This document shows, piece by piece, positions 1-10,050 of a stretch of 64,000 nucleotides of DNA. Every line of letters begins with the position of its first letter. Position 1 is the stretch's first letter. A program made the translations under genes and the position numbers. The notes under the pieces are model-generated. The model was given only the letters and a program-made list of their open reading frames with translations. It was not told where the DNA came from and made no database searches. The DNA comes from Lysobacter concretionis Ko07 = DSM 16239 (GTDB lineage Bacteria > Pseudomonadota > Gammaproteobacteria > Xanthomonadales > Xanthomonadaceae): NCBI RefSeq assembly GCF_000768345.1, contig NZ_AVPS01000001.1, forward strand, positions 515,566-579,565. Direction: 5' to 3'.

Positions 1-561
1 CTGTTGGGCGCCGCGCTGACCTGGGCGTTCTATTTCGTCCAGCGCCGGATCGAGCGCCGCGACACGGTCGACACGATCGAGCGCAACCAGAAGCTGCTGA
101 CGCTCAAGCAGGGGCTGGAAGGCGCTGGCACCAGCCTGGACGAGTTGCGCCGGTTCGAACGCCGGCTGATCGGCAAGGCCGAGGCGGCGGTACGGATCGC
201 CGACCGCTATGTCAGCCAGGCCGAGCAGGTCGCACGCGAAAGCGATGAGCCGGTGCTGGACGAGGCCGCGATGAACCGGCGCGCGATCGCCTCGTTCCAG
301 CAGGTCGATGACCACCTGGACCGGTTGGTGACGCGCCTGCGCGCGGCATTGGACGGCACCAGCCTGGCCGCGTTCGACGCCGTGCATCTGGGCTGGCTCG
401 GCTACCGCGAACGCTACGCCCGCTTCATTGCCGAAGCCTATTCCGGCGGCGCGATCCAGCCGCTGATCCACGCCGTCACCCTGGAAAGCATCACCGCGGC
501 GTGGATCACCGAACTGGAGACCCAGCTGGGCGATGGCGACGATGACGAGGAGGAGGCGTAA
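1..561 (+). CDS. hypothetical protein, 5' end outside the window
   Basis: The frame is open from base 1 and ends at TAA 559-561. A TTG at base 4 could be read as a start, but the first visible residues (LLGAALTWAFYFVQ) look like the end of a hydrophobic segment, so the gene probably begins upstream. What follows is about 165 residues of charged, helix-forming sequence without cysteine, including an Arg/Glu-rich stretch and a conserved-looking block WLGYRERYARFIAEAY about 50 residues from the end. The protein ends in an acidic tail (DGDDDEEEA). I do not recognise a family. It may be a membrane-anchored helical protein; nothing in the sequence gives it a function. The gene downstream is separated by repeats, so no operon is implied. 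Confidence 0.6.
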   Translation: MLGAALTWAFYFVQRRIERRDTVDTIERNQKLLTLKQGLEGAGTSLDELRRFERRLIGKAEAAVRIADRYVSQAEQVARESDEPVLDEAAMNRRAIASFQQVDDHLDRLVTRLRAALDGTSLAAFDAVHLGWLGYRERYARFIAEAYSGGAIQPLIHAVTLESITAAWITELETQLGDGDDDEEEA

Positions 562-583
562 CGCCCAAAGGCACGCTGTGAGG

Positions 584-611
584 GTAGGAGCGACGTCAGT
601 CGCGAACGCAC
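584..611 (+). repeat. GTAG-headed REP palindrome (GACG subtype)
   Basis: Head GTAGGA followed by the palindrome GCGAC-gtca-GTCGC and a conserved GAACGCAC tail. Identical in its head and palindrome to 808-835 and close to 16797-16824. GTAG-headed REPs of this shape are known from Stenotrophomonas and relatives, where RAYT transposases act on them. No RAYT gene lies in this window. Confidence 0.85.
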
Positions 612-724
612 GGAATCCGCAACGACGACGCGTTCCCGTGGGCCTGGAAGTCTCCGAGACGCACCTTTTGTTACCCGCCGTTCACTGCGAGTGGCCGCTC
701 AGTGGCCTGGGCATCGATGTAGAG

Positions 725-747
725 GTCGCGGCTGAAGCCGCTCCTAC
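725..747 (-). repeat. GTAG-headed REP palindrome (GGCT subtype), inverted
   Basis: Read on the minus strand this is GTAGGA then GCGGCT-tc-AGCCGC then GAC. It faces the copy at 584 with 113 bases between, forming a REP doublet. Confidence 0.85.
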
Positions 748-807
748 GACCGAAGGAAGTCCCCGTGGGACAGATGCCTGGGCCGCGATAGTCGTGGAGA
801 CGCCATC

Positions 808-835
808 GTAGGAGCGACGTCAGTCGCGAACGCAC
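808..835 (+). repeat. GTAG-headed REP palindrome (GACG subtype)
   Basis: Same head, palindrome and GAACGCAC tail as the copy at 584-611. It has no clear inverted partner before the next gene. Confidence 0.85.
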
Positions 836-949
836 TGGATTCGCAGCGGCGATGCAGTCGCGTAGATTCCCGGGCCCATGCCTCGATGCATCGGCCCTGC
901 ACCGGCTTCCTGCTACCGTCGGCATCCCGACCGGTCATGAGGTGACGTG

Positions 950-1492
950 ATGGATGCTGTTGCGCGCGATGTCTTCGATTTCTGGCTGGAGGCCGGGCCG
1001 GAGCGCTGGTTCCGTGGTGGGCCGGATTTCGATGCGCTATGCCGCGAGCGCCTGCTCGATGCGCACATGGCGGCCTCGCGCGGCGAGCTGGAGCATTGGG
1101 GCGAGTGGGCGGACAGTGCGATGGCGCTGGTGCTGCTGCTCGATCAGGTGCCGCGCAACGTGTTCCGCGGCAGCGCGCATGCCTATGCGACCGATCCGCT
1201 GGCCTGCGCGGTCGCCACGCGCGCGGTCGGCCACGGGTTCGACACCCAGGTCGATCCGGCCTTGCGCCGGTTCTTCTACCTGCCGTTCACCCACAGCGAG
1301 AACCCGATGGAGCAGCAGCGCTCGGTGGAACTGCACCGCACGATGCCGGGCGAGGAGCCCGACAAGTGGGCGTTGCACCATCAGGCGATCATCGAGCGCT
1401 TCGGCCGGTTTCCGCATCGCAACCGCGTACTCGGCCGCGCCACCACGCCCGGCGAACAGGCGTGGCTGGACGAAGGCGGTTTCAGCGGCTGA
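950..1492 (+). CDS. DUF924 family protein
   Basis: A 180-residue protein matching the DUF924 family: an N-terminal VFDFWLEAGPERWFRGG block, a central LLLDQVPRNVFRGSAHAYATD motif, and RRFFYLPFTHSENPMEQQ followed by RFGRFPHRNRVLGR. Those three blocks are the family signature. The family is predicted to adopt an all-helical TPR-like fold; its biochemical role is unknown. I chose ATG 950 because GAGGTGA at 939-945 is four bases upstream; the in-frame GTG at 947 would leave only one base. Length is normal for the family. It stands alone, preceded by REP repeats and followed by a convergent gene. Confidence 0.88.
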   Translation: MDAVARDVFDFWLEAGPERWFRGGPDFDALCRERLLDAHMAASRGELEHWGEWADSAMALVLLLDQVPRNVFRGSAHAYATDPLACAVATRAVGHGFDTQVDPALRRFFYLPFTHSENPMEQQRSVELHRTMPGEEPDKWALHHQAIIERFGRFPHRNRVLGRATTPGEQAWLDEGGFSG

Positions 1493-1643
1493 GCAGGTCG
1501 GGCGGGGCGGGCACGCCTGACCGCGCGATGCGGTGAGGCAGCCCCGGAACGGTCGGGATCGACCGCTCCAGGATCGACCGCTCCGGAACTACCGGCCCCA
1601 GACCCAGGCTGCGATCAGTTTCTGCTCCAACCAACCGCTCCGA

Positions 1644-2573
1644 TCAGTAGGTCGGCACGCTTGGATCGACCGTCGCGCTCCAGTCGGCGATGCCGCCGGC
1701 CACGTTGAACAGGCGGGTGAAGCCCAGGCTGCGGAAGTGCTCGGCGACCTGTGCGCTGCGCCCGCCGGTGTGGCACAGGAATGCCAGCGCGGTGTCCTTG
1801 GGCAGGGCCTCCAGCGCGGCGCTGCCGCCGTCCTCCAGGGTCTTGAAGGGCACCTTCACCGATGCCTGCGCGCGCTCGGCCGCCGGCCGCACGTCCACCA
1901 GCATCAGGCTGCCGTCGGCGACCCGGGCGGCGGTTTCGGTCACGTCGAGCGAGCCGACCTTCGGCGGCGCGTTCGGGTTGTCGATCACCAGGCCGCGACC
2001 GCGGGCATCATCGGCCCAGTCGATCGTCAGCCCGCGTGCGCGCTGGGCGCTGGCCAGGTCGAACTGCACCCGCAGGCCTTCCGCCTCGCTGGCGATCGCG
2101 CCGGCGTCCACCGGCGCCAGCTGCAGCTTGGCGTTGAAGCGCGGGTCGATCTCGACCTGCAGCGCGTAGCCGGCGCCGGCATTGGCGACCGCGTCGCCGA
2201 GCATCTTCGCCGCGGCCGGGGTGATGGTGATCGGCGGCGGGGTGCGGTCCGGGGCCGGCACGCCGAGCGCGGTGTACAGCTCGCCGGAATTGGCGATCTG
2301 CTCGATGATGTCGCTGCCGCCGATCAGCTCGCCGCCGATGTACAGCTGCGGGATCGTCGGCCACTGGCCGTACACCTTGATGCCCTCGCGGATCTCCGGA
2401 TCCGACAGCACGTCGACGTGCTGGTAGGCCACGCCGGTGGAACCCAGCACGCCGACCGCCTTGGCCGAGAAGCCGCATTGCGGCGCGCCCGGTTCGCCCT
2501 TCATGAACAGGACGACGCGGTGGGTGGTGAGCAGGTGTTCGATGCGCGAACGCAGGGCAGGGTCGAGCGACAT
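1644..2573 (-). CDS. Grx4-type monothiol glutaredoxin fused to HesB-like and rhodanese domains
   Basis: This 309-residue protein has three parts. Residues 1-105 are a CGFS-type monothiol glutaredoxin with the active site CGFS at 33-36 and the glutathione/Fe-S binding block WPTIPQLYIGGELIGG at 71-86. Residues about 113-203 resemble an A-type Fe-S carrier (HesB/IscA) but contain no cysteine, so this part cannot bind a cluster in the usual way. Residues 205-309 are a rhodanese domain with active-site Cys267 in CHTGGRS. CGFS glutaredoxins carry and transfer [2Fe-2S] clusters; rhodanese domains carry persulfide sulfur. A role in Fe-S cluster or sulfur trafficking in the cytoplasm is therefore likely but inferred. 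The fusion is usual in xanthomonads. It diverges from the deacetylase gene, with 68 bases between. Confidence 0.87.
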   Translation of the reverse strand: MSLDPALRSRIEHLLTTHRVVLFMKGEPGAPQCGFSAKAVGVLGSTGVAYQHVDVLSDPEIREGIKVYGQWPTIPQLYIGGELIGGSDIIEQIANSGELYTALGVPAPDRTPPPITITPAAAKMLGDAVANAGAGYALQVEIDPRFNAKLQLAPVDAGAIASEAEGLRVQFDLASAQRARGLTIDWADDARGRGLVIDNPNAPPKVGSLDVTETAARVADGSLMLVDVRPAAERAQASVKVPFKTLEDGGSAALEALPKDTALAFLCHTGGRSAQVAEHFRSLGFTRLFNVAGGIADWSATVDPSVPTY

Positions 2574-2641
2574 GGCAAGGTTTCCGTAAGGCGGGTGGAA
2601 TACGGGCTGGTGTCCCGAGCGGGGCCCGATGAAGGGCCCAA

Positions 2642-3538
2642 GTGTACCGAGCGCCGGCTGACGCTGGCATGATCCAGGTCATGCCGTCTCCCGCCCCGCA
2701 CCCGGGTCCATCCCCTGGCCCGCACCGCGTTCCGCGCCATCCGCATGCCTGGTGGATCGCGCTGGGACTGTCGCAGGCGCTGGTCGCGGCGGTCTGGTGG
2801 CAGTGGGGTTGGCGACTCGGCCTGCCGCTGATGCTGGCCAGCCATGTGCCGTTCCTGTGGGGAACGCTGAGGCCGGGGTCGCGGCTGTTCAGCCCGGTGC
2901 TGACGCGGCTGCCGACCACCGAACCGGTGGTGTGGCTGACGATCGACGACGGCCCGTCGGACGATACTGCGGCGATGCTCGACCTGCTCGATGCGCATGC
3001 CGCGAAGGCGACGTTCTTTCTGGTTGGCGAGCGCGCCCGCGCGCGGCCGCAACTGGTGCGCGAGATCGTCCGGCGCGGGCATGGCATCGGCAACCACAGC
3101 CACGGCCATCCGCAATCGGTGTTCTGGGCGCTGGGTCCGGCGCGGATGCGTGATGAGGTCGGGTCGGCGCAGGCGGAGCTGATCGATATCAGTGGCGTCG
3201 TCCCGCGCTGGTTCCGCGCGGTGGTCGGGATGGCGAACCCGTTCCTGGCCGCCGCGCTGCGCGGGCACGGTCTGGCGCGGGTGGCCTGGAGCGCGCGCGG
3301 ATACGACGCGGTGGCAGCCGATCCGGCGACCGTGGTCGCGCGGATCGAGCGCGCCCTGGCCCCCGGCACGATCGTGCTGATGCACGAAGGCGCGCGTCAC
3401 GGCCGCAACGTGGACACCTTGCAGCGATTGCTGCAACGGCTGGACGCGCTGGGTTACCGCACGGTGCTGCCGGAGTCGCTGGAAGGTGCTGGTGAGGTGG
3501 CCGCGGACGATGACGTGGCGACCGCCACCCGCGGCTGA
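2642..3538 (+). CDS. membrane-anchored polysaccharide deacetylase (NodB-type)
   Basis: A hydrophobic N-terminal region (WWIALGLSQALVAAVWW onward) is followed by a NodB homology domain. Visible motifs are TIDDGPSDDT (bases 2939-2968; the Asp pair is catalytic base and metal ligand), HSHGH (3097-3111; metal-binding histidines), RWFRAVVGMANPF in the position of the usual Arg-Pro motif 3, and VLMHEG near the end (motif 5). Such enzymes remove acetyl groups from N-acetylated or O-acetylated glycans; the substrate is unknown here. Motif 3 lacks the typical RPPY form, which may change specificity. I favour GTG 2642 because AAGGG at 2632-2636 is five bases upstream; ATG 2669 or 2681 are alternatives. 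The TGA stop lies inside a REP-like remnant. Confidence 0.8.
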   Translation: MYRAPADAGMIQVMPSPAPHPGPSPGPHRVPRHPHAWWIALGLSQALVAAVWWQWGWRLGLPLMLASHVPFLWGTLRPGSRLFSPVLTRLPTTEPVVWLTIDDGPSDDTAAMLDLLDAHAAKATFFLVGERARARPQLVREIVRRGHGIGNHSHGHPQSVFWALGPARMRDEVGSAQAELIDISGVVPRWFRAVVGMANPFLAAALRGHGLARVAWSARGYDAVAADPATVVARIERALAPGTIVLMHEGARHGRNVDTLQRLLQRLDALGYRTVLPESLEGAGEVAADDDVATATRG

Positions 3539-3545
3539 AGCCACG
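3531..3545 (-). repeat. REP remnant containing the deacetylase stop codon
   Basis: GCGGCTGAAGCCACG is the GGCT-type REP core with its outer arm decayed. The stop TGA of the deacetylase gene (3536-3538) is the loop of this core. Too short to be certain. Confidence 0.4.
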
Positions 3546-3624
3546 ACCGAGCGCACCGCGCCGGGCTTTTGATCGCGGACCGTGCGGGCCAGCAAGTACT
3601 GCGCCGGTGTCACCGAAGGGCACG

Positions 3625-3660
3625 AACGACAACGCCGCCTGGTCGGGCGGCGTTGTCGTT
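3625..3660. terminator. bidirectional rho-independent terminator
   Basis: A perfect 15-bp stem (3625-3639 with 3646-3660) closes a 6-base loop. The outer part of the stem is AACGACAA/TTGTCGTT and the inner part CGCCGCC/GGCGGCG, the usual GC core with an A/T rim. It lies between the plus-strand deacetylase gene and the minus-strand bamD gene and can serve both. Confidence 0.78.
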
Positions 3661-3708
3661 ATTGCGTGGCGCGGATTCGTTGGCCGTTCCCGGCACCCGC
3701 AGCCGGGC

Positions 3709-4551
3709 TCAATTGTCGAGCGCGGACTTCTCGCGGGCAAACGGGTTCAGCTTGCGCCAGTCGCTCGGGAACCGGGGCCAGTTGCCGCTGAGGTACGGGT
3801 GGTTCGGGTCGTTCTTTTCCAGCACGCGGCGGGCATCGGCCGCCAGGGTGTCGTTGCCCAGGCCGACGTAGGCGGCGGCGAGGGTGGCCACGGCATCGTT
3901 CTGGTAGACGCTCTGCGGGTAGGTTTCCAGCAGGTAGGTCGCCCGTTCGGCGGCGGCGACATACGCGGTGCGGCGCAGGTTGTACAAGGCGACTTCCAGC
4001 TCGTGGCGGGCGAACGTGTCGCGCAGCTCGGCCATGCGCAGGCGCGCGTCGGCGGCGTAGCGGCTGTTGGGGTAGCGGTCGGCGACGATCGAGAAGTCGT
4101 TGTAGGCCTGGGTCGGGGTGGCCAGGTCGCGACGGCTGGAATCCAGCTTCCATACCTTCTGCAGGAACACCGTGTCGCGGCTGGAGTTCACCAGCCCGCG
4201 CAGGTAGTACAGGTAGGCGATGTTGCGATGGGTCGGGTAGGTGCGGATGAAGCGGTCGATGGTGCTGATCGCCTCCTCGTGGGTGCCGGCCTTGTACTGC
4301 GCGTAGGCGGTCTCGATGAACGCCTGCTCGGTGTAGGGGCCGTACGGGTACTGGGCGACCAGGTTCTTGAAGGTGGTCGCACCGGCGGACCAGTTGCCGC
4401 GCTTCATCGAGGCGTGGCCCTTCTCGTACAGCTGCTCCACCGGCGCGGTCTCCGGGGCTTCCTTTTTCTTGAACATGGCGCAGCCGGAGCCGACGAACAG
4501 CACAATCAGCATCAGCGACAACAAGCGCAGCGGGGCGGAACGATCGGTCAT
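3709..4551 (-). CDS. bamD: outer membrane assembly lipoprotein BamD
   Basis: BamD is the essential lipoprotein of the BAM complex, which folds beta-barrel proteins into the outer membrane. The 280-residue product begins [21 protein letters not shown] and has a lipobox-like VGSGC before MFKKK, so it should be lipidated. Five TPR-like helical pairs follow ([34 protein letters not shown] and others), the normal BamD architecture. I chose ATG 4551 over an upstream ATG (4578) because only the former places the signal peptide at the N-terminus. It diverges from rluD, as in E. coli. On the minus strand a TATTAT hexamer around 4593-4598 could be its -10 box. Confidence 0.93.
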   Translation of the reverse strand: MTDRSAPLRLLSLMLIVLFVGSGCAMFKKKEAPETAPVEQLYEKGHASMKRGNWSAGATTFKNLVAQYPYGPYTEQAFIETAYAQYKAGTHEEAISTIDRFIRTYPTHRNIAYLYYLRGLVNSSRDTVFLQKVWKLDSSRRDLATPTQAYNDFSIVADRYPNSRYAADARLRMAELRDTFARHELEVALYNLRRTAYVAAAERATYLLETYPQSVYQNDAVATLAAAYVGLGNDTLAADARRVLEKNDPNHPYLSGNWPRFPSDWRKLNPFAREKSALDN

Positions 4552-4631
4552 GGTCGGGATCACGGGCGCCGGAGGCACGAAGCGCCGATAATAGCAGTCC
4601 CGCGCCGTGTGCCCTTAACCGTGTCCTTTCA

Positions 4632-5606
4632 ATGAATCAGCCCGCCATCACCCTCCAGGCCGTCGTGCCCGACGCTGCCGCCGGACGTCGTTTCGACGCG
4701 GTGCTGGCCGAGTTGTTTCCGTCGTATTCGCGCTCGCGCCTGGCAAGCTGGATCAAGTCCGGCGAGGTGCTGCTGGACGGCAACGTGGTGCGTCCGCGCG
4801 ATCCGGTGCGCGGTGGCGAGACGGTCGCCCTGCACGCGACCCCCGACGTGCAGACGCACTCGGAGCCGGAGGACATCCCGCTGGACGTGCTGTTCGAGGA
4901 CGAGCACGTGATCGTGATCGACAAGCCGGCCGGACTGGTGGTGCATCCGGGCGCGGGCAATCCGGACGGCACGCTGGTCAACGCCCTGCTGCACCGGCAC
5001 CCGGACCTGAACGCCCTGCCGCGCGCCGGCATCGTCCACCGGCTCGACAAGGACACCTCCGGGGTCATGGTGGTCGCGCGCAGTCTGGTCGCCCACACCG
5101 CGCTGGTGGACCAGCTGTCCTCGCGCGAGGTGCACCGGCAGTACCTGGCCGTGGTGTCGGGCGCGCTGGTGTCAGGCGGCACCGCGATCGCGCCGATCGA
5201 CCGCCACCCGCGCGACCGCGTCCGGATGGCGGTGCGCGAGGACGGCCGCGATGCGATCACCCATTACCGGCTGCGCGAGCGCTTCCGCGCCCACACCCTG
5301 CTGGAGTGCCGGCTGGAGACCGGCCGCACCCACCAGATCCGGGTCCACATGGCGCACCTGAAGCATCCGATCATCGGCGACTCGCTGTATGGCGGCTCGC
5401 TGAAACTGCCGCGCGGGGCCAACGACGCGCTGGTCGCGGCGTTGAAGGGATTCAAGCGCCAGGCGCTGCATGCGGAGACGCTGGAGTTCGTGCACCCGGT
5501 CAGCGGCGAGCCGGTGCGCTGCAGTGCGCCGATGCCGGCCGACATGCAGGCGCTGGTGAAGGCGCTGCAGGACGACACCCGCAAAGCGGCCGGGCGGGAG
5601 CGCTGA
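4632..5606 (+). CDS. rluD: 23S rRNA pseudouridine synthase RluD
   Basis: RluD converts U1911, U1915 and U1917 of helix 69 of 23S rRNA to pseudouridine, which matters for late 50S assembly and subunit joining. The 324-residue protein has an N-terminal S4 RNA-binding domain (about 15-75, [17 protein letters not shown]) and an RsuA/RluA catalytic domain with HRLDKDTSG at 136-144, where Asp139 is the nucleophile. RTHQIRVH and [11 protein letters not shown] are the other family blocks. Length equals the E. coli enzyme within a few residues. The ATG at 4632 is directly upstream of MNQPAITLQ. It forms a likely operon with pgeF, which starts three bases after its stop. Confidence 0.95.
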   Translation: MNQPAITLQAVVPDAAAGRRFDAVLAELFPSYSRSRLASWIKSGEVLLDGNVVRPRDPVRGGETVALHATPDVQTHSEPEDIPLDVLFEDEHVIVIDKPAGLVVHPGAGNPDGTLVNALLHRHPDLNALPRAGIVHRLDKDTSGVMVVARSLVAHTALVDQLSSREVHRQYLAVVSGALVSGGTAIAPIDRHPRDRVRMAVREDGRDAITHYRLRERFRAHTLLECRLETGRTHQIRVHMAHLKHPIIGDSLYGGSLKLPRGANDALVAALKGFKRQALHAETLEFVHPVSGEPVRCSAPMPADMQALVKALQDDTRKAAGRER

Positions 5607-5609
5607 GCG

Positions 5610-6398
5610 ATGAGCCGTGCCCTGCTGCCAGCCGACTGGCCCGCGCCGCGCGGCATCCATGCGTTCACGACCTTGCGTCACGGCGCCGGGATCTCGCCCG
5701 CACCGTTCGACACCTTCAACATGGGCAACCGCTATGCCGCCGATGGCGACGACCCGGCGCGGGTGGAGCACAACCGCGCCGAGCTGGTCGCGCTGGCCGG
5801 CCTGCCCGCCGCCCCGCACTGGTTGCGGCAGGTGCACGGGGCGGGTGTCTTCCGCGTCGACGCGGCGGGAGACGCGGCGGGCGGGGGCCATGCGTCCGAG
5901 GCCGAAGCCGATGCCGCGGTCACGTCCACGCCCGGCGCCGTGCTCGCAATCCTGACCGCCGACTGCCTGCCGGTGCTGTTCTGCGCCGACGACGGCCGTG
6001 AGGTCGCCGCCGCCCACGCGGGCTGGCGCGGGCTGGCCGGTGGCGTGCTGGAAGCCACCGTCGGCGCGATGCGGACGCCGCCTTCGCAGGTGATGGCGTG
6101 GCTGGGCCCGGCCGCCGGACCGGAGCACTACGAGATCGGCACCGAGGTGTACGAGGCCTTCGTATCGCAGGACGCCGCCGCGGCCCGTGCTTTCACCGCC
6201 ACCCGGCCGGGCCATTGGCGGGTCGATCTGTACGCGCTGGCGCGGCAGCGACTGGCGGCGGCCGGCATCGCGCCCGACCGCATCCATGGCGGCGGCCTGT
6301 GCACGATCGCCGACCCGCAGCGGTTCTACTCGCACCGTCGCGACCAACGCGCCGGGCGCATGGCGTCGCTGGTCTGGATGCAGGCTTCCGTGCGCTGA
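5610..6398 (+). CDS. pgeF: PgeF/YfiH, multicopper-oxidase-fold purine nucleoside phosphorylase (peptidoglycan editing factor)
   Basis: A 262-residue member of the YfiH/YlmD (LACC1-like) family. The metal-binding residues are visible: His76 in RQVHGAGV, Cys119 in TADCLPVLF and His136 in AAAHAGWRG. WLGPAAGPEHYEIG and a C-terminal RFYSHRRDQRAGRMASLVW complete the pattern. Family members show purine nucleoside phosphorylase and adenosine deaminase activity; in E. coli the protein also prevents misincorporation of L-Ser into peptidoglycan precursors. It follows rluD directly and precedes clpB, the same order as in E. coli, but clpB has its own promoter. The insertion GDAAGGGHASEAEAD (88-101) is a glycine/alanine-rich loop. 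Confidence 0.92.
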   Translation: MSRALLPADWPAPRGIHAFTTLRHGAGISPAPFDTFNMGNRYAADGDDPARVEHNRAELVALAGLPAAPHWLRQVHGAGVFRVDAAGDAAGGGHASEAEADAAVTSTPGAVLAILTADCLPVLFCADDGREVAAAHAGWRGLAGGVLEATVGAMRTPPSQVMAWLGPAAGPEHYEIGTEVYEAFVSQDAAAARAFTATRPGHWRVDLYALARQRLAAAGIAPDRIHGGGLCTIADPQRFYSHRRDQRAGRMASLVWMQASVR

Positions 6399-6494
6399 TT
6401 TTGCAGTGTCTTCCGTACACGCCGTCCATACACGCCGTCCTGCCCCTTCGCATGACAGCCTCGACGGCACCCGGATGCGGGCGACCCGGTCTGG

Positions 6495-6522
6495 CTTGAA
6501 CCCGCGCCGAAGGACCGCATCT
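6495..6522 (+). promoter_or_regulatory. sigma-32 heat-shock promoter of clpB
   Basis: CTTGAAC at 6495-6501 and CCGCATCT at 6515-6522 are separated by 13 bases. The E. coli sigma-32 consensus is CTTGAAA, 13-17 bases, CCCCATNT. The -35 matches six of seven and the -10 seven of eight. It lies 46 bases before the clpB start codon. clpB is sigma-32 controlled in E. coli. Confidence 0.72.
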
Positions 6523-6568
6523 GGGGTGTATCGCGGCCCCGGGGGCCGCCCTCACGAGGAATCCCGTC

Positions 6569-9154
<2,586 letters not shown>

Positions 9155-9160
9155 GCGCAG

Positions 9161-9375
9161 GCGGCTTGCGCGGCAGTGCCGCGCGCTTGGGCGAACGCCC
9201 GGTGCAGCGCGCCGGGCCGGGTTGGACTGGATCAAGCGGCTTGCGCGGCACTGCCGCGCGCTTGGGCGAACGCCCGGCGTGCTGCGTCGGGCCGGGCCGG
9301 ACTGAATCAGGCGGCTTGCGCGGCTTTGCCGCGCGGCTGGGCGAACGCCCGGTGCGCGGTGTCGGCTGGGCCGGA
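9161..9375 (+). repeat. 75-bp tandem repeat, three copies (family D)
   Basis: Units start at 9161, 9236 and 9311, an exact period of 75; the third stops at about 65 bases. Each unit opens with GCGGCTTGCGCGGC and holds two hairpins: an eight-base stem GCGCGGCA/TGCCGCGC and GGGCG-aa-CGCCC. In unit 3 the first stem is GCGCGGC-ttt-GCCGCGC, so the pairing survives a change of the loop. The array begins seven bases after the clpB stop. Confidence 0.9.
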
Positions 9376-9476
9376 GTTAAAAGCGGGCCCTGTCGAACCG
9401 TGAAGCATCGGGCAGTTGAATGGCGACACAGCAAAACAGCAGCTTCGATGATTTGCACGCTGCGGGTGCCGGGCCG

Positions 9477-9565
9477 CGGGGGCGATTGCTCACCCCTCGG
9501 TCAGGGCGTCCTGCCCTGACTCGGGGCCGCAAACCATCCATGGTTTGATTTACGCAATACCCCCG
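9477..9565 (-). repeat. family B three-stem element, copy 1 (inverted)
   Basis: An outer stem pairs CGGGGGCGATTGC (9477-9489) with GCAATACCCCCG (9554-9565). Inside are TCAGGGC-gtcct-GCCCTGA (9501-9519) and AAACCAT-cc-ATGGTTT (9531-9546). Read on the minus strand, order and spacing match the other three copies. Confidence 0.82.
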
Positions 9566-9840
9566 CACCCCGACACCCGCGGACAGTTGAGCTGGCTTCG
9601 GCGAGCAGGACTTCGGAGATTTTTCCGGCGTGTGCCGAGTTGGGAGATTCGATCAGGCACCCCTTCTCCCGCGGTGGCGCCCGAAGGGTATGCGGAGCTG
9701 AGAAGGTGCCGAAGGGCGGACGCCCCGAAGGAAGCACCCTTGGGGTGTGAGGGTGGTTGCAACGGTAAATGTGATTGGTGGGCTTCGCTTCTTGCGTTCT
9801 TCTTCTACAGAACGTTGTCAATTACTTGCCGATGCGGCGT

Positions 9841-9934
9841 CCTGCCGGGGTGTTGCGTAGAGCGGACATGGATGTCCGCGGCGGCGAGTCGGGCATGGAT
9901 GCCCGATCGAGCCGAGGAGCAATCCCCCGGCAGG
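9841..9934 (+). repeat. family B three-stem element, copy 2
   Basis: The outer stem pairs 9841-9856 (CCTGCCGGGGTGTTGC) with 9919-9934 (GCAATCCCCCGGCAGG) over 14 of 16 positions. Hairpin 1 is GCGGACAT-gg-ATGTCCGC (9862-9879) and hairpin 2 is TCGGGCAT-gg-ATGCCCGA (9889-9906). It is nearly identical over more than 90 bases to the inverted copy at 37203-37295. Confidence 0.88.
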
Positions 9935-9992
9935 GCGTCGCTGCTGCCGAAGCCCTTGGCCCCCAACTGCGCACTTTCGAGAACGCATGAAA

Positions 9993-10023
9993 AAGCCTCC
10001 CCACCAATAAGGCGGGGAGGCTT
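9993..10023 (-). terminator. rho-independent terminator of the TonB-dependent receptor gene
   Basis: AAGCCTCCCC (9993-10002) pairs perfectly with GGGGAGGCTT (10014-10023) around an 11-base loop. Read on the minus strand the stem is followed by a T run (CTTTTTC). It lies 28 bases beyond the receptor stop codon. Confidence 0.85.
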
Positions 10024-10050
10024 TGTGTCACACAGGCACCGCGGCGGCGC

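Larger units (their letters stand above)
562..949. other. gene-free region with three REP palindromes
   Basis: There is no coding sequence here. The region holds three family A REP copies (584-611, 725-747 and 808-835); the first two face each other. The last 110 bases contain a fragment CAGTCGCGTAG near 861 that looks like half of another copy, and the ribosome binding site of the next gene (GAGGTGA, 939-945). Confidence 0.7.
9155..10050. other. 896-bp gene-free repeat region
   Basis: No coding sequence is convincing. In order it holds the 75-bp tandem repeat (9161-9375), an inverted family B element (9477-9565), a further structured stretch at 9658-9738, a direct family B element (9841-9934) and the receptor gene's terminator (9993-10023). 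The 9658-9738 stretch has CCTTCTC/GAGAAGG (9662-9668 with 9700-9706) and GGTGC/GCACC closing GGGCG-ga-CGCCC (9705-9738). I find no second copy of that stretch here. Around 9376-9470 and 9745-9840 I see nothing. Confidence 0.7.

Noticed and set aside
9161..9375. CRISPR array
   Set aside because: The 75-base units are adjacent with no unique spacers, and no cas genes are present.
9841..9934. Integron attC site
   Set aside because: The folded shape recalls attC, but there is no integrase, no cassette gene and no conserved attC core pair; copies lie in either orientation far apart.
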